A stretch of DNA of 64,000 bases, taken from contig NZ_CP092332.1 of assembly GCF_029866485.1 (NCBI RefSeq), forward strand, positions 1,302,001-1,366,000, read 5' to 3'. Both the position numbers and the translations under genes were made by a program. Positions 1 through 8,028 of the stretch are shown one piece after another. This DNA is from Flavobacterium keumense. GTDB taxonomy: Bacteria > Bacteroidota > Bacteroidia > Flavobacteriales > Flavobacteriaceae. Numbering within the stretch: position 1 is the stretch's first letter; every line of letters starts with the position of its first letter. The notes beneath the pieces were generated by a model. It was not told the DNA's origin and searched no databases. It saw nothing but the letters and a program-made list of their open reading frames with translations.

Positions 1-339
1 TTGGATGTGTCTACTTTAAAAAGAGGCGGTGCATTAAGCCCTAAAATTCTAGTTGTAGCGCCAAAGCAACGGTTGTCTTGGCAGTACCACCACCGTAGAG
101 CTGAGATATGGCGAGTGATTCAAAGGCAAGCTGGAATTAAGAGAAGCCCTAACGATATCGAAGGGGAATTAGAAATTCTAAGCGTAGGCGATACCATTAC
201 CTTGCAACAAGGGGAGCGTCACCGTTTAATAGGTTTAGACGATTATGCCGTCATTGCTGAGATTTGGCAACATACGGATGCGAATCATCCTTCGGATGAA
301 GAGGATATAGTGCGGGTGCAGGATGATTTTGGAAGATGA
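1..339 (+). CDS. Cupin-domain protein, mannose-6-phosphate isomerase type II-like (5' end probably cut)
   Basis: A single-cupin protein of at least 112 residues. The first cupin motif is visible at residues 26-37 (SWQYHHRRAEIW, with two His and the Glu that usually bind the metal). The second is at about 63-76 (GDTITLQQGERHRL). This layout resembles the C-terminal isomerase domain of type II mannose-6-phosphate isomerase/GDP-mannose pyrophosphorylase proteins and the small stand-alone cupins often found in Flavobacterium polysaccharide clusters. The frame is open from the first base, which reads TTG, so the true start may lie upstream of the window. It sits at the edge of a nucleotide-sugar gene cluster, which suggests a role in sugar-phosphate isomerisation. 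The exact substrate cannot be read from the sequence. Confidence 0.7.
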   Translation: MDVSTLKRGGALSPKILVVAPKQRLSWQYHHRRAEIWRVIQRQAGIKRSPNDIEGELEILSVGDTITLQQGERHRLIGLDDYAVIAEIWQHTDANHPSDEEDIVRVQDDFGR

Positions 340-1020
340 GTCGATTTATGATATATGATTTACGATATACGATTTACGAGGTACGATGTGCCAATTTAGC
401 AATTTGAAAATGTATCAATTTACAATTTACGATATTAGCTTCGCTCCCCACATACTCTGCTCCAAGTATTCGCAGACTTTGGCTTTGCCTCGGGTCGTTT
501 TACGAAGTTTGATTATGAAATGTAGCAATTTAAAAATGTAACAATTCGTGTAAGTTACACTACACGTTACCCTCTATAGAGGGATTAAGGGTATGTTATT
601 TAAAGTACAAAGTACGATTTACGATATAGGAAATGTTCAGTGTTCAGCTGTAAGTGATCAGTTGATTTGACTTAATTTTTCTATAATAGAGCGAAGCGAC
701 TTCTTCAATTTTCTTATATTACTAATATGGTTTAAAATTTTAGCTTTTGGATTCATTAGAATTTATTGTTAAAAAATTTGTTTATTTTTTCGATTGTAAC
801 TACACTTGTATCAATCGTACCAGTATCGCTTCCCGTTAGATCAGCCTTCTGGTCTTTTTTTTTCATTTATGCCTAACAAAAATCTTTTTTTTGTCAGTAC
901 CCCGTAAGGAAAATAAGCATGCTTTTAATTTGTATAAATTTCGTCTCATTTATAATAACACCTATATTTTTAGATAGTGAAAATATATAAATTAATATTG
1001 TTTTAATTTTGTTTCTATCT
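340..1020. repeat. Repeat-rich intergenic region, no gene seen
   Basis: About 680 bases without a credible gene. It holds several short repeat families that recur in the other spacers of this cluster. AT-rich TACGA/TTACGA runs lie near 341-440 and 600-640. One copy of a 63-bp element lies at 436-498. A copy of the GAGCGAAGCGACTTC/TATGGTTTA family lies at about 681-735. A minus-strand reading frame at 894-1091 overlaps the start of the next gene and has no family features, so it is not called. No clear promoter was recognised for the downstream gene. Confidence 0.75.
436..498 (+). repeat. 63-bp direct repeat, copy 1
   Basis: This segment, starting TAGCTTCGCTCCCC and ending CTCGGGTCGT, is identical base for base to positions 13640-13702 and in the same orientation. 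The two copies bracket almost the whole polysaccharide region. The element is richer in GC than its surroundings and has no reading frame of note. Confidence 0.9.
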
Positions 1021-2490
1021 ATGGACAAATCATTGTTTTTAAATAAGCTTACAGAGCTAGAGTGGGAAGATTTTGAGTTAAAAGAAGCCAAAGCTGAAGT
1101 ACCTAAATCTTCATGGGAGACCGTTAGTGCATTTGCTAATACTTCTGGAGGGTGGCTTGTTTTTGGTGTAAAACAAACGGGCAGTTTGTTTGAAATTCAA
1201 GGGGTTGCTAATCCAGAGAAAATTGAACAAGATTTTTTAAATACAGTAAGAAGCGAAAAGTTTAATGTTTATTTAGGTGTCAAATCAGTAAAATATGAAT
1301 TTGAAGGCAAAGTGGTTCTTGCTTTTTACATAGTAGCATCAAATAAAAAACCAGTTTACTTTAATACGCAAGCAAATACTTATATTCGAAGAGGTAGTGC
1401 TGATAATAAGGCAACTAAAGAGGAGATTGATGCCATGTATCGCGATCAAACATTTGGTTCAAAATCTTCTGAGAAAGTTATAGGTACAAGTAGAGATAGC
1501 TTAAATAAAATTTCATTACTTCGCTATCGCGACTATATGACAAGATTCAATCCTAATGTAAGCTACAACCGTTTTGATGAAGATGAGTTTTTAGAAAAAT
1601 TGCGAATATTTGAAGATGGATGTTGTACGTATAGCGGTTTGCTATTGTTAGGAAAAAGAGAACATATTGAAAAGTATTTTCCTGATTTTAGAATTGATTT
1701 ATTAGAGATTCCAGGAGATTCTTACTCAGAAACAGATTCAAGATATACGTTTCGTCTGGAAGAACAAGAAAATTTATGGGAGTATTATTTTGAATGTTTT
1801 GCACGTTTAAAATCTAAGGTTGATGTAACGTTTCAGGTTTCATCTGAAGGATTTGGTGAGGAACTATCAACCGGTTTAATAGCTATTAGAGAAGCATTAG
1901 TAAATTTATTGATGCACGCTGATTATTTTTCTCCGGCACATGCTAGAATTCGTGTTTTTAATAATTCCATTGAGTTCTATAATCCCGGAGGTTTGCCAAA
2001 ATCGATTTCAGAATTAAAAGATAAAGACTTGTCTATACCAAGAAATCCAGTATTATCAAAACTTTTTAGAATGGTTAAATTAGCCGAAAATGTGGGTTTC
2101 GGTATTGATAAAATAGAATCTAATTGGATGCAATACAATGGAAGTATCCCAACATATACATTAGACTTTGACAGTGTTATTTGTAGCTTTGCATTAGTCT
2201 CAAATAGTATTCCCGAACAAGTAACCGAACAAGTAACCGAACAAGTAACCGAAGAAGTAACCGAACAAGTATTATTTTTAATTCAAGTTATGTCAGTAGA
2301 ATATTATGCTGCAGTAGAATTAAAGGTATTAGTCGGAATAAAACATCACCCTTCTTTTCTTTATAATTATTTGCAGCCTGCTTTAGCATTAGGTCTGATA
2401 GAAATGAGAAAACCTGATAGTCCCAAAAGTCCTAAACAAAAGTATCGCTTAACCTCAAAAGGAATACATTTAAAAAAAGAGATGTACTAG
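1021..2490 (+). CDS. AlbA_2-domain / RecG-like ATP-binding regulator
   Basis: A 489-residue protein of the AlbA_2 (divergent AAA-4, often annotated RecG-like) family. The N-terminal part (about residues 10-130) has the AlbA_2 pattern, including a segment with ANTSGGWLVFGV and another with YIRRGSADNKAT. A GHKL-ATPase-like region follows at about 270-385, with REALVNLLMHADY and EFYNPGGLP. A short T-E-Q-V repeat then leads into a C-terminal winged-helix-like tail. These proteins are usually thought to bind DNA and act in regulation or stress response; the role is not established here. An in-frame TTG lies 12 bases upstream of the ATG at 1021; the ATG is preferred because flavobacterial genes mostly start with ATG. 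It is flanked by repeats and is not part of the sugar pathway, so it is probably an accessory gene. Confidence 0.8.
   Translation: MDKSLFLNKLTELEWEDFELKEAKAEVPKSSWETVSAFANTSGGWLVFGVKQTGSLFEIQGVANPEKIEQDFLNTVRSEKFNVYLGVKSVKYEFEGKVVLAFYIVASNKKPVYFNTQANTYIRRGSADNKATKEEIDAMYRDQTFGSKSSEKVIGTSRDSLNKISLLRYRDYMTRFNPNVSYNRFDEDEFLEKLRIFEDGCCTYSGLLLLGKREHIEKYFPDFRIDLLEIPGDSYSETDSRYTFRLEEQENLWEYYFECFARLKSKVDVTFQVSSEGFGEELSTGLIAIREALVNLLMHADYFSPAHARIRVFNNSIEFYNPGGLPKSISELKDKDLSIPRNPVLSKLFRMVKLAENVGFGIDKIESNWMQYNGSIPTYTLDFDSVICSFALVSNSIPEQVTEQVTEQVTEEVTEQVLFLIQVMSVEYYAAVELKVLVGIKHHPSFLYNYLQPALALGLIEMRKPDSPKSPKQKYRLTSKGIHLKKEMY
2215..2271 (+). repeat. In-frame 12-bp tandem repeat encoding T-E-Q-V units
   Basis: Three identical copies of GAACAAGTAACC are followed by one copy with a single substitution (GAAGAAGTAACC) and a partial copy. 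The unit is a multiple of three, so changes in copy number keep the frame and only alter the linker before the C-terminal domain. Similar TEQV runs are common in proteins of this family. Confidence 0.9.
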
Positions 2491-2519
2491 CGTTTTATTT
2501 CTCAAAACTATTTTAAAAT

Positions 2520-3074
2520 ATGATTCGATTTTTTGATTTTATTTTTTCTTTGATTGGTCTAGTGCTACTGAGTCCTATTATTATTGTATTACTAATTATT
2601 GGGTATTTTGATACGGGTTCTCCTATTTTTTGTCAAGAGCGTGTTGGGAAAAATAAGCGACCGTTTAATTTGTATAAATTTCGTTCGATGCATGTGGATA
2701 CGAAATCCGTAGCGACTCATTTGGCTAATTATAGTGCGGTTACGAAATATGGTGCTTTTTTGCGTAAATCCAAACTGGATGAGCTACCCCAATTGTGGAA
2801 TGTACTGCTAGGCGATATGAGTTTAGTAGGGCCACGACCTAATTTGTTCAATCAAGTAGAGTTGATTCAAGAACGTGATAGCAGGGGAGTGTACCAAGTA
2901 GTTCCTGGAATTACGGGTTTATCACAAATCAATAAAATCGATATGTCCACCCCGCAACTCCTAGCTGAAACCGATGCCAAAATGACAAGTCAATTGACCG
3001 TGGTTCAGTATTTTTATTATATTATTGCTACTGTGCTAGGTAAAGGGTCTGGGGATAGAATGATTCGAGGTTAG
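2520..3074 (+). CDS. Initiating sugar-phosphate transferase (bacterial sugar transferase family)
   Basis: A 184-residue short-form polyisoprenyl-phosphate hexose-1-phosphate transferase (PF02397 type, like PglC). It would move a sugar phosphate from a UDP-sugar to undecaprenyl phosphate at the inner membrane, the first step of a repeat unit. One hydrophobic N-terminal segment covers about residues 4-28. The conserved core follows: KFRSMHVD, then [21 protein letters not shown] at about 89-109, then [10 protein letters not shown]. It lacks the long membrane N-terminus of WbaP/WcaJ. It starts 29 bases after the AlbA_2 gene and is followed by repeats and rfbC. The sugar transferred cannot be told from sequence. 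Confidence 0.92.
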   Translation: MIRFFDFIFSLIGLVLLSPIIIVLLIIGYFDTGSPIFCQERVGKNKRPFNLYKFRSMHVDTKSVATHLANYSAVTKYGAFLRKSKLDELPQLWNVLLGDMSLVGPRPNLFNQVELIQERDSRGVYQVVPGITGLSQINKIDMSTPQLLAETDAKMTSQLTVVQYFYYIIATVLGKGSGDRMIRG

Positions 3075-3196
3075 ATATACGATATACGAGGTAGGATATA
3101 CGAGGTAGGATATACGATTTACGAATTTAAAATATAACAATTTACGATAGGAATAGATTGCGTCACTACGTTCGCAATGACAGACAACAGAATACA
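3072..3196. repeat. Repeat-filled spacer before rfbC
   Basis: This holds a run of ATATACGA/GAGGTAGGA units (about 3072-3150) and one copy of the family CGTCACTACGTTCGCAATGA (about 3160-3181). Both families recur in the spacers upstream of rfbD, rfbB and rfbA. The reading frame of rfbC is open through the second repeat from a TTG at 3158, but that part is repeat sequence rather than protein. Confidence 0.8.
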
Positions 3197-3745
3197 ATGA
3201 CAATAGAAACTACACCCATTCAAGATTTACTTATTATTAATCCCACAGTATTTGAAGATGCGCGTGGGTATTTTTTTGAGGCGTATAATCAAGAGAAATT
3301 GGCAGCCTTAGGGGTTACCATTGATTTTGTGCAAGACAATCAGTCGTTTTCCAAGCGTGGTACTTTGAGGGGCTTGCATTATCAAAATCCGCCGTATGCA
3401 CAGACTAAGTTGGTGCGGGTACTGCAAGGCGAAATCATTGATGTAGCCGTAGATATTAGAAGAGCGTCGCCTACGTATGGGCAGCATTTTGCGATACGGT
3501 TATCCGCCGAGAATAAAAAGCAATTGTTGATTCCGCATGGTTTTGCGCATGGTTTTTCAGTGATCAGTGAGACGGCTGTGGTGTTGTACAAATGCGATCA
3601 GTTTTATAATAAAGCTAGTGAAGGCGGTATCCGTTTTGATGATCCTAGTTTGAATATTGATTGGGGAATTGATTTAAAAGACGCTATTGTGTCCGATAAA
3701 GACTTGGTGTTGCCGGGGATTGACGGGTGTAATAGTATGTTTTAG
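3197..3745 (+). CDS. rfbC: dTDP-4-dehydrorhamnose 3,5-epimerase
   Basis: A 182-residue RmlC cupin that epimerises dTDP-4-keto-6-deoxyglucose at C3 and C5 to dTDP-4-keto-L-rhamnose, the third step of dTDP-L-rhamnose synthesis. Family marks are EDARGYFFEAYN near the N-terminus, GTLRGLHYQNPP with the catalytic His at about residue 60, and IPHGFAHGF at about 115-123. The frame is open further upstream from a TTG at 3158, but those extra 13 residues translate a dispersed repeat, and family members begin at MTIETTPI-like sequence, so the ATG at 3197 is chosen. Unlike in many rml operons, it is separated from rfbD by an unrelated ATPase gene. Confidence 0.96.
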   Translation: MTIETTPIQDLLIINPTVFEDARGYFFEAYNQEKLAALGVTIDFVQDNQSFSKRGTLRGLHYQNPPYAQTKLVRVLQGEIIDVAVDIRRASPTYGQHFAIRLSAENKKQLLIPHGFAHGFSVISETAVVLYKCDQFYNKASEGGIRFDDPSLNIDWGIDLKDAIVSDKDLVLPGIDGCNSMF

Positions 3746-4214
3746 ATGTACGAGGGACGATTTACGATATACGATTTACGATTTACGATTTACGATTTGA
3801 TAATGTAGCAATTTGAAAATTTGAAAATGAAATAATTTGAAAATGTGTGTTTGGTTGTTGGTTGTCAGTTGTTAGGAATTAGTATATTCTAATTTATCTG
3901 TTCTTGAAATGAGCGAAGTGACTTCTTAAATTTCCTTATATGACTTATATGGTATATAACAATAGTAATTAGTGAATAGTAATTAATAGTATTAATCCTT
4001 AAAATTATTAAAGTTGACCTACGTTCGTAATGACAAAAAAAGATCCAATAATCAGTAATTAATATAAAAAGCGCATAAGAATAGATCTTATATTTGCACG
4101 ACAAAAAACCTTATATTTGCACAATAAAATATCTTATATTTGCACAACAAAAAACCTTATATTTGCATAATTGCATTTTTAAAAGTATATTTAAGCTAAA
4201 TACATAGGGAGTAA
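3746..4214. repeat. Repeat-rich intergenic region between rfbC and the ATPase gene
   Basis: About 470 bases with no convincing gene. It contains a run of GATTTACGATTTACGA units (about 3748-3805), a copy of the GAGCGAAGTGACTTC ... TATATGG family (about 3908-3955), a fragment of the CTACGTTCGTAATGAC family near 4018-4033, and then the 23-bp promoter-box array at 4087-4167. A 71-codon minus-strand frame runs through these repeats and is not called. Confidence 0.75.
4087..4167 (+). promoter_or_regulatory. Four tandem copies of a 23-bp unit carrying a TATATTTG promoter box
   Basis: The core CTTATATTTGCA occurs at 4087, 4110, 4133 and 4156, exactly 23 bases apart each time. The parts between the cores are near-identical A-rich stretches. 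TATATTTG fits the Bacteroidota -7 consensus TAnnTTTG, and the same core serves as an apparent single promoter box before argS at about 43480. The array ends 47 bases upstream of the ATPase start codon. It may be a multiplied promoter, a tandem binding site or neutral repeat growth; the geometry is seen directly, the function is inferred. Confidence 0.7.
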
Positions 4215-5468
4215 ATGAATTATATTAAACGATTGGTTGAAGATGATTTAATGGCAAAAATGGCCGCTTCTGGCGCGGTACTGATAAAAGGTCCTAAATC
4301 ATGCGGGAAAACAGAGACTGCTATGCGGTATGCAAAAAGCGTTTTGAGAATGGATCGAGATCCACAAGTTCCGGTAATTATGGCAACCAATCCACAATTA
4401 TTATTGGAGGGAGAAACCCCGCGATTGATTGATGAATGGCAAGAACAACCTGAAATATGGAATTATGTGAGACACGAAGTCGATGAACGCAAGTCTAAAG
4501 GCGAGTTTCTACTTACAGGCTCCGCTAATCCGCCTGAACAGGTGAGGCTTCATAGTGGTGCAGGACGATTTACAGTTTTGCAAATGGACACCATGACTTG
4601 GCAAGAATTAGGTTATTCAAGTGGTACTGTAAAACTATCGGATTTGCTTCTTGGGTTAGGAAATGATTATTACGAACCTGCGATTTCATTGGAATCTATC
4701 ATTGAAAGAATTTGTATAGGGGGGTGGCCTACATTGATTAATGAGGAGTATAAAAATGCCTTGAAAATGAATCGAGGCTATATAGATTTGCTTTGCGAGG
4801 TAGACATGAGTCAAGTGTCTGGAGTGAAGCGTAATCCCCATAAAGTACGGAGTTTATTACGCTCTCTATCGAGAAATATAGCAACTTTAGTTGACAACAA
4901 GACCTTAGAGAAAGATGTAAAAATCAATGAAAATAATGAACTATCAAGAAACACGCTTTCTGATTATTTAGATGCATTATCTAAATTAATGATTCTATAC
5001 GAGCAACCTGCTTTTAACCCTCATATTCGATCAGCTGCATCGTTGCGTAAATCTCCCAAAAGGCATCTATGTGACCCCTCGTTAGCAGTTGCAGTTTTGG
5101 GTTTGGATAAGGAATCATTGATGAAAGATATTAAGTACACCGGTTTTCTGTTTGAATCACTGGCAATACACGAATTGAATGTATATGCAAAAACAAATGA
5201 TGCTACGGTTTACCACTACAACGATTCATATGGCTATGAAGTAGATGCCATCGTTCAGAAACGCAACGGAGATTATGCAGCATTTGAAATAAAACTAGGC
5301 GTAGGTTTTATTGACGAAGCTGCTGAAAATCTCAAAAAGTTTGCAACCAATATTGACTCGGAAAAAATGGAATCTCCAAAATCACTGAATATAATTACCG
5401 GAACGGGAATGAGTTACCGGCGTCCCGATGGAATAAATGTGATTTCATTAGCTTCTTTGGGGGTTTAG
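4215..5468 (+). CDS. AAA_14 / DUF4143 family ATPase
   Basis: A 417-residue protein of the AAA_14-DUF4143 family. The Walker A loop is GPKSCGKTE at about residues 26-34. A Walker-B-like LIDEWQEQPE follows at about 73-82, and the sensor-type LLTGSANP at about 99-106. The DUF4143 part covers roughly 200-370. Near the C-terminus a nuclease-like E-x-K pattern (AAFEIKLG) is visible, as is usual in this family. These proteins are widespread, often mobile, and their biological role is poorly known. The gene splits rfbC from rfbD, has its own 23-bp promoter-box array and is flanked by repeats, all of which suggest an inserted accessory gene. Confidence 0.88.
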   Translation: MNYIKRLVEDDLMAKMAASGAVLIKGPKSCGKTETAMRYAKSVLRMDRDPQVPVIMATNPQLLLEGETPRLIDEWQEQPEIWNYVRHEVDERKSKGEFLLTGSANPPEQVRLHSGAGRFTVLQMDTMTWQELGYSSGTVKLSDLLLGLGNDYYEPAISLESIIERICIGGWPTLINEEYKNALKMNRGYIDLLCEVDMSQVSGVKRNPHKVRSLLRSLSRNIATLVDNKTLEKDVKINENNELSRNTLSDYLDALSKLMILYEQPAFNPHIRSAASLRKSPKRHLCDPSLAVAVLGLDKESLMKDIKYTGFLFESLAIHELNVYAKTNDATVYHYNDSYGYEVDAIVQKRNGDYAAFEIKLGVGFIDEAAENLKKFATNIDSEKMESPKSLNIITGTGMSYRRPDGINVISLASLGV

Positions 5469-5772
5469 CAATATACCATTTGCGAAGTTGGATGTACGAT
5501 TTTAGATATGCGAAGTGCGATATAAGAATGTAGCAATTTAAAAATGGAACAATTCATGATGTTTGATTTAAGAGAGCGTTCAGAATTCAGTTATAAGTGT
5601 TCAGAATTTACTAATTGAATATCCTGTAATAGAGCGAAGAGACTTTCTTATATTTCCTTATATGACTTATATGGTTTAAAAATTTATGATTTGAGAAATA
5701 GAGATTGCGTCACTACGTTCGCAATGACTTACATTAGCGCCTTGGCGTCTTAGTGGTAACAAAAGCAAAATA
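5469..5772. repeat. Repeat-filled spacer before rfbD
   Basis: Three dispersed families lie in order. One copy of the GTTCAGAATTCAG / AGAGCGAAGAGACTT ... ATATGGTTTA family is at about 5576-5690. Next is GAGATTGCGTCACTACGTTC at 5701-5728 (with its GCAATGAC end). Last is the GCGCCTTGGCGTCTTAGTGG element at about 5736-5760, which ends just before the rfbD start codon. No gene or classical promoter was recognised. Confidence 0.8.
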
Positions 5773-6621
5773 ATGAATAAAAAAATACTAGTAACAGGTG
5801 CTAACGGACAACTGGGTTCGGAATTGAAGGAGTTGGCATCGCAATATGCCCAATTCGAATGGGTGTTTGCGGATCGTTCGGTTTTGGATTTGAGTGATTT
5901 GGCAACGATATCCGATGTATTGGATGGGATTCAACCTCACATTATTATTAATTGTGCGGCTTATACTGCCGTGGATAAAGCGGAAACTGAAACGGAATTG
6001 GCCGACGTGTTGAACCATCAAGCCGTAGCGGTTTTGGCCCGATGGACAGCATCACATCAAGTACAATTACTCCATATTTCGACTGATTATGTTTTTGATG
6101 GTAGTTCGAGTACTCCTTTGACTGAAGATGCCCCAACCGGACCGATCAATGTGTATGGTCAAACCAAATTGGCAGGGGAACACGCCTGTTTGCGAGAAAA
6201 TCCAGAGGCTATTGTTATTCGGACTTCTTGGGTGTATTCTCGTTTTGGGAACAATTTTGTAAAAACCATGAGCCGATTGATACAAGAACGCGATAGCATC
6301 AATGTAGTGAACGACCAGATAGGCTGTCCTACTTATGCTGCTGATTTGGCGCAAGCCATTATGACGATTATTACGCATTCTCATTGGCAAGGTGGTATTT
6401 ATCATTTCTCTAATAAAGGAGAAATGAGTTGGTATGAATTTGCGTTAGCGATTCAAGAAATAGGAGGGTGGGAGTGTACAATTTCCGGGATTCCTTCATC
6501 CAATTACCCTACACCTGCGCGACGACCGCATTATTCCTTGTTGGACAAATCCAAAATTACGACTACCTTTGGAGTGGTTGTTTCTGGGTATCGGGAGAGT
6601 TTGGAGAAATGTATGAAGTGA
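5773..6621 (+). CDS. rfbD: dTDP-4-dehydrorhamnose reductase
   Basis: A 282-residue extended short-chain dehydrogenase (RmlD) that reduces dTDP-4-keto-L-rhamnose to dTDP-L-rhamnose with NAD(P)H, the last pathway step. The nucleotide-binding loop GANGQLGSE is at residues 9-17. NCAAYTAVDKAE follows at about 61-72, ISTDYVFDG at about 102-110, and the catalytic Tyr-x-x-x-Lys in VYGQTKLAGE at about 128-137. Length fits the family. It is followed by an octamer repeat array and then rfbB. The ATG is preceded by an A-rich stretch and no Shine-Dalgarno, normal for this phylum. Confidence 0.96.
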   Translation: MNKKILVTGANGQLGSELKELASQYAQFEWVFADRSVLDLSDLATISDVLDGIQPHIIINCAAYTAVDKAETETELADVLNHQAVAVLARWTASHQVQLLHISTDYVFDGSSSTPLTEDAPTGPINVYGQTKLAGEHACLRENPEAIVIRTSWVYSRFGNNFVKTMSRLIQERDSINVVNDQIGCPTYAADLAQAIMTIITHSHWQGGIYHFSNKGEMSWYEFALAIQEIGGWECTISGIPSSNYPTPARRPHYSLLDKSKITTTFGVVVSGYRESLEKCMK

Positions 6622-6634
6622 TTTACGAGGTACG

Positions 6635-6690
6635 ATGTATCAATGTATCAATGTATCAATGTATCAATGTATCAATGTATCAATGTAACA
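6635..6690 (+). repeat. Octamer tandem array (ATGTATCA x6 plus one variant)
   Basis: Six perfect head-to-tail copies of ATGTATCA are followed by ATGTAACA. The array lies in the spacer between rfbD and rfbB, directly after a GATTTACGAGGTACG repeat. Outside the array, single related motifs (ATGTAGCAATTT, ATGTAACAATT) occur in most spacers of the cluster, so this looks like local expansion of a common repeat end. Confidence 0.95.
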
Positions 6691-6699
6691 ATTTAGAGA

Positions 6700-6796
6700 T
6701 TGCCTGACTGTCGCAGGCAGGCTTCACTGCGTTCGCAATGACGGACAACTGATAAAAAACTTAGTGACTTAGCGCCTTTGTGGCAAAATAAAAAAA
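6700..6796. repeat. Dispersed repeats before rfbB
   Basis: After the octamer array come a small inverted repeat GCCTG/CAGGC at about 6702-6719, the CACTGCGTTCGCAATGAC family at about 6725-6742, and the CTTAGCGCCTTTGTGGC element at about 6768-6784. The last abuts the start of rfbB. The same order of families is found before rfbD and rfbA. Confidence 0.8.
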
Positions 6797-7843
6797 ATGA
6801 AAAAAATATTGATTACCGGCGGAGCCGGATTTATTGGGTCTCATGTGGTGAGACGTTTTGTGAATCAGTATCCGAATTATCAGATTTTTAATTTGGATGC
6901 CTTGACTTATGCGGGGAATTTAGAGAACATTGCCGATATTGAAAAGGCACCTAATTATACTTTTGTGAAAGGCAATATTGTAGATGCTCCTTTTATTGAT
7001 GCTTTGTTTGCTGAGCATCAGTTTGATGGGGTACTGCATTTGGCAGCTGAATCGCATGTGGATCGCTCTATTACAGACCCTTTGGCGTTTGTGAAAACGA
7101 ATGTGATTGGGACGATGAATTTGTTGAATGCGGCTAAAACGATTTGGAAAGACAATTTTGAAGGCAAACGTTTCTATCATATCAGTACCGATGAGGTCTA
7201 TGGTAGTTTGGGTGCTGAAGGTTTGTTTACTGAAACGACGGCTTATGACCCTAATTCGCCTTACTCGGCTTCGAAAGCGAGTTCGGATCATTTTGTACGA
7301 GCGTATGGCGAGACCTACGGTTTGCCGTATGTGTTGACCAATTGCTCTAACAATTATGGGCCTTTTCATTTTCCAGAGAAATTGATTCCGCTTTTTATCA
7401 ATAATATTATTCAAAATAAGCCGTTACCGGTATATGGCGATGGGAAATATACGCGCGATTGGTTGTTTGTAGAAGATCATGCTGTAGCGATTGATTTGGT
7501 TTTTCATAAAGGGAAAAATCACGATACCTATAACATCGGCGGTTTTAATGAATGGCAAAATATTGATTTGGTTAAATTGTTGTGCCAAATTATGGACGAC
7601 AAATTAGGCCGCCCAGCAGGGACTTCGGCTCAATTGATTACCTACGTGAAAGACCGCCCAGGGCACGACTTGCGTTATGCGATTGATGCGACTAAAATTA
7701 ACCAAGAGTTAGGTTGGAAACCATCGGTTACTTTTGAAGAAGGATTGGAGCGCACGGTGAACTGGTATTTAGACAATCAAAAATGGTTGGATAATGTGAC
7801 TTCGGGGGCGTATGCGAGTTATTATGAGAAGCAATATACGTAG
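6797..7843 (+). CDS. rfbB: dTDP-glucose 4,6-dehydratase
   Basis: A 348-residue RmlB extended SDR enzyme that converts dTDP-glucose to dTDP-4-keto-6-deoxyglucose, step two of the rhamnose pathway. Seen in order: NAD loop GGAGFIGSH at residues 7-15, AAESHVDRSI at about 82-91, HISTDEVYGS with the catalytic Asp-Glu at about 127-136, and the Tyr-x-x-x-Lys in YSASKASSDHF at about 156-166. NCSNNYGPFHFPEKLIP and GRPGHDLRY-like RPGHDLRYAID follow. Length is normal. The product feeds rfbC and rfbD, and also other deoxy-sugar branches if present upstream of the window. Confidence 0.97.
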   Translation: MKKILITGGAGFIGSHVVRRFVNQYPNYQIFNLDALTYAGNLENIADIEKAPNYTFVKGNIVDAPFIDALFAEHQFDGVLHLAAESHVDRSITDPLAFVKTNVIGTMNLLNAAKTIWKDNFEGKRFYHISTDEVYGSLGAEGLFTETTAYDPNSPYSASKASSDHFVRAYGETYGLPYVLTNCSNNYGPFHFPEKLIPLFINNIIQNKPLPVYGDGKYTRDWLFVEDHAVAIDLVFHKGKNHDTYNIGGFNEWQNIDLVKLLCQIMDDKLGRPAGTSAQLITYVKDRPGHDLRYAIDATKINQELGWKPSVTFEEGLERTVNWYLDNQKWLDNVTSGAYASYYEKQYT

Positions 7844-7844
7844 A

Positions 7845-8028
7845 ATTACGATATACGAGGTACGATTTACGAATGGAAATTTATCAATGTAGTAATTTAA
7901 AAATTTAACAATTTTAAGAATAAGATTGCTCCACTGCGTTCGCAATGTCAGACAAACAATAAACGACAACTGATAAAGACTTTGTGCCCTAGCGTCTTAG
8001 TGGCAATAAAGAAAAAAAATAAAAACAC
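7845..8028. repeat. Dispersed repeats before rfbA
   Basis: The spacer again shows ATTACGATATACGAGGTACG (7853-7866 region), then ATTTAAAAATTTAACAATTTT-like sequence, the CACTGCGTTCGCAATGTC family at about 7931-7948, and a CCCTAGCGTCTTAGTGGC element at about 7986-8003. The last is followed by an A-rich leader into rfbA. No -33/-7 promoter pair was recognised. Confidence 0.75.

Noticed and set aside
3158..3196. N-terminal extension of rfbC from a TTG
   Set aside because: The extra codons translate a dispersed repeat found in other spacers, and the family start is at the ATG at 3197.
3889..4104. A 71-codon minus-strand reading frame between rfbC and the ATPase gene
   Set aside because: It runs through dispersed repeats, has low-complexity hydrophobic composition and no family signal.
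4087..4167. A CRISPR array, considered because of the regular 23-bp spacing
   Set aside because: The units are directly contiguous and near-identical with no unique spacers, and no cas gene is near.
6920..7414. A 164-codon minus-strand frame inside rfbB
   Set aside because: It is the antisense shadow of a well-conserved gene, rich in Arg and Ile as expected from an opposite strand of coding DNA.
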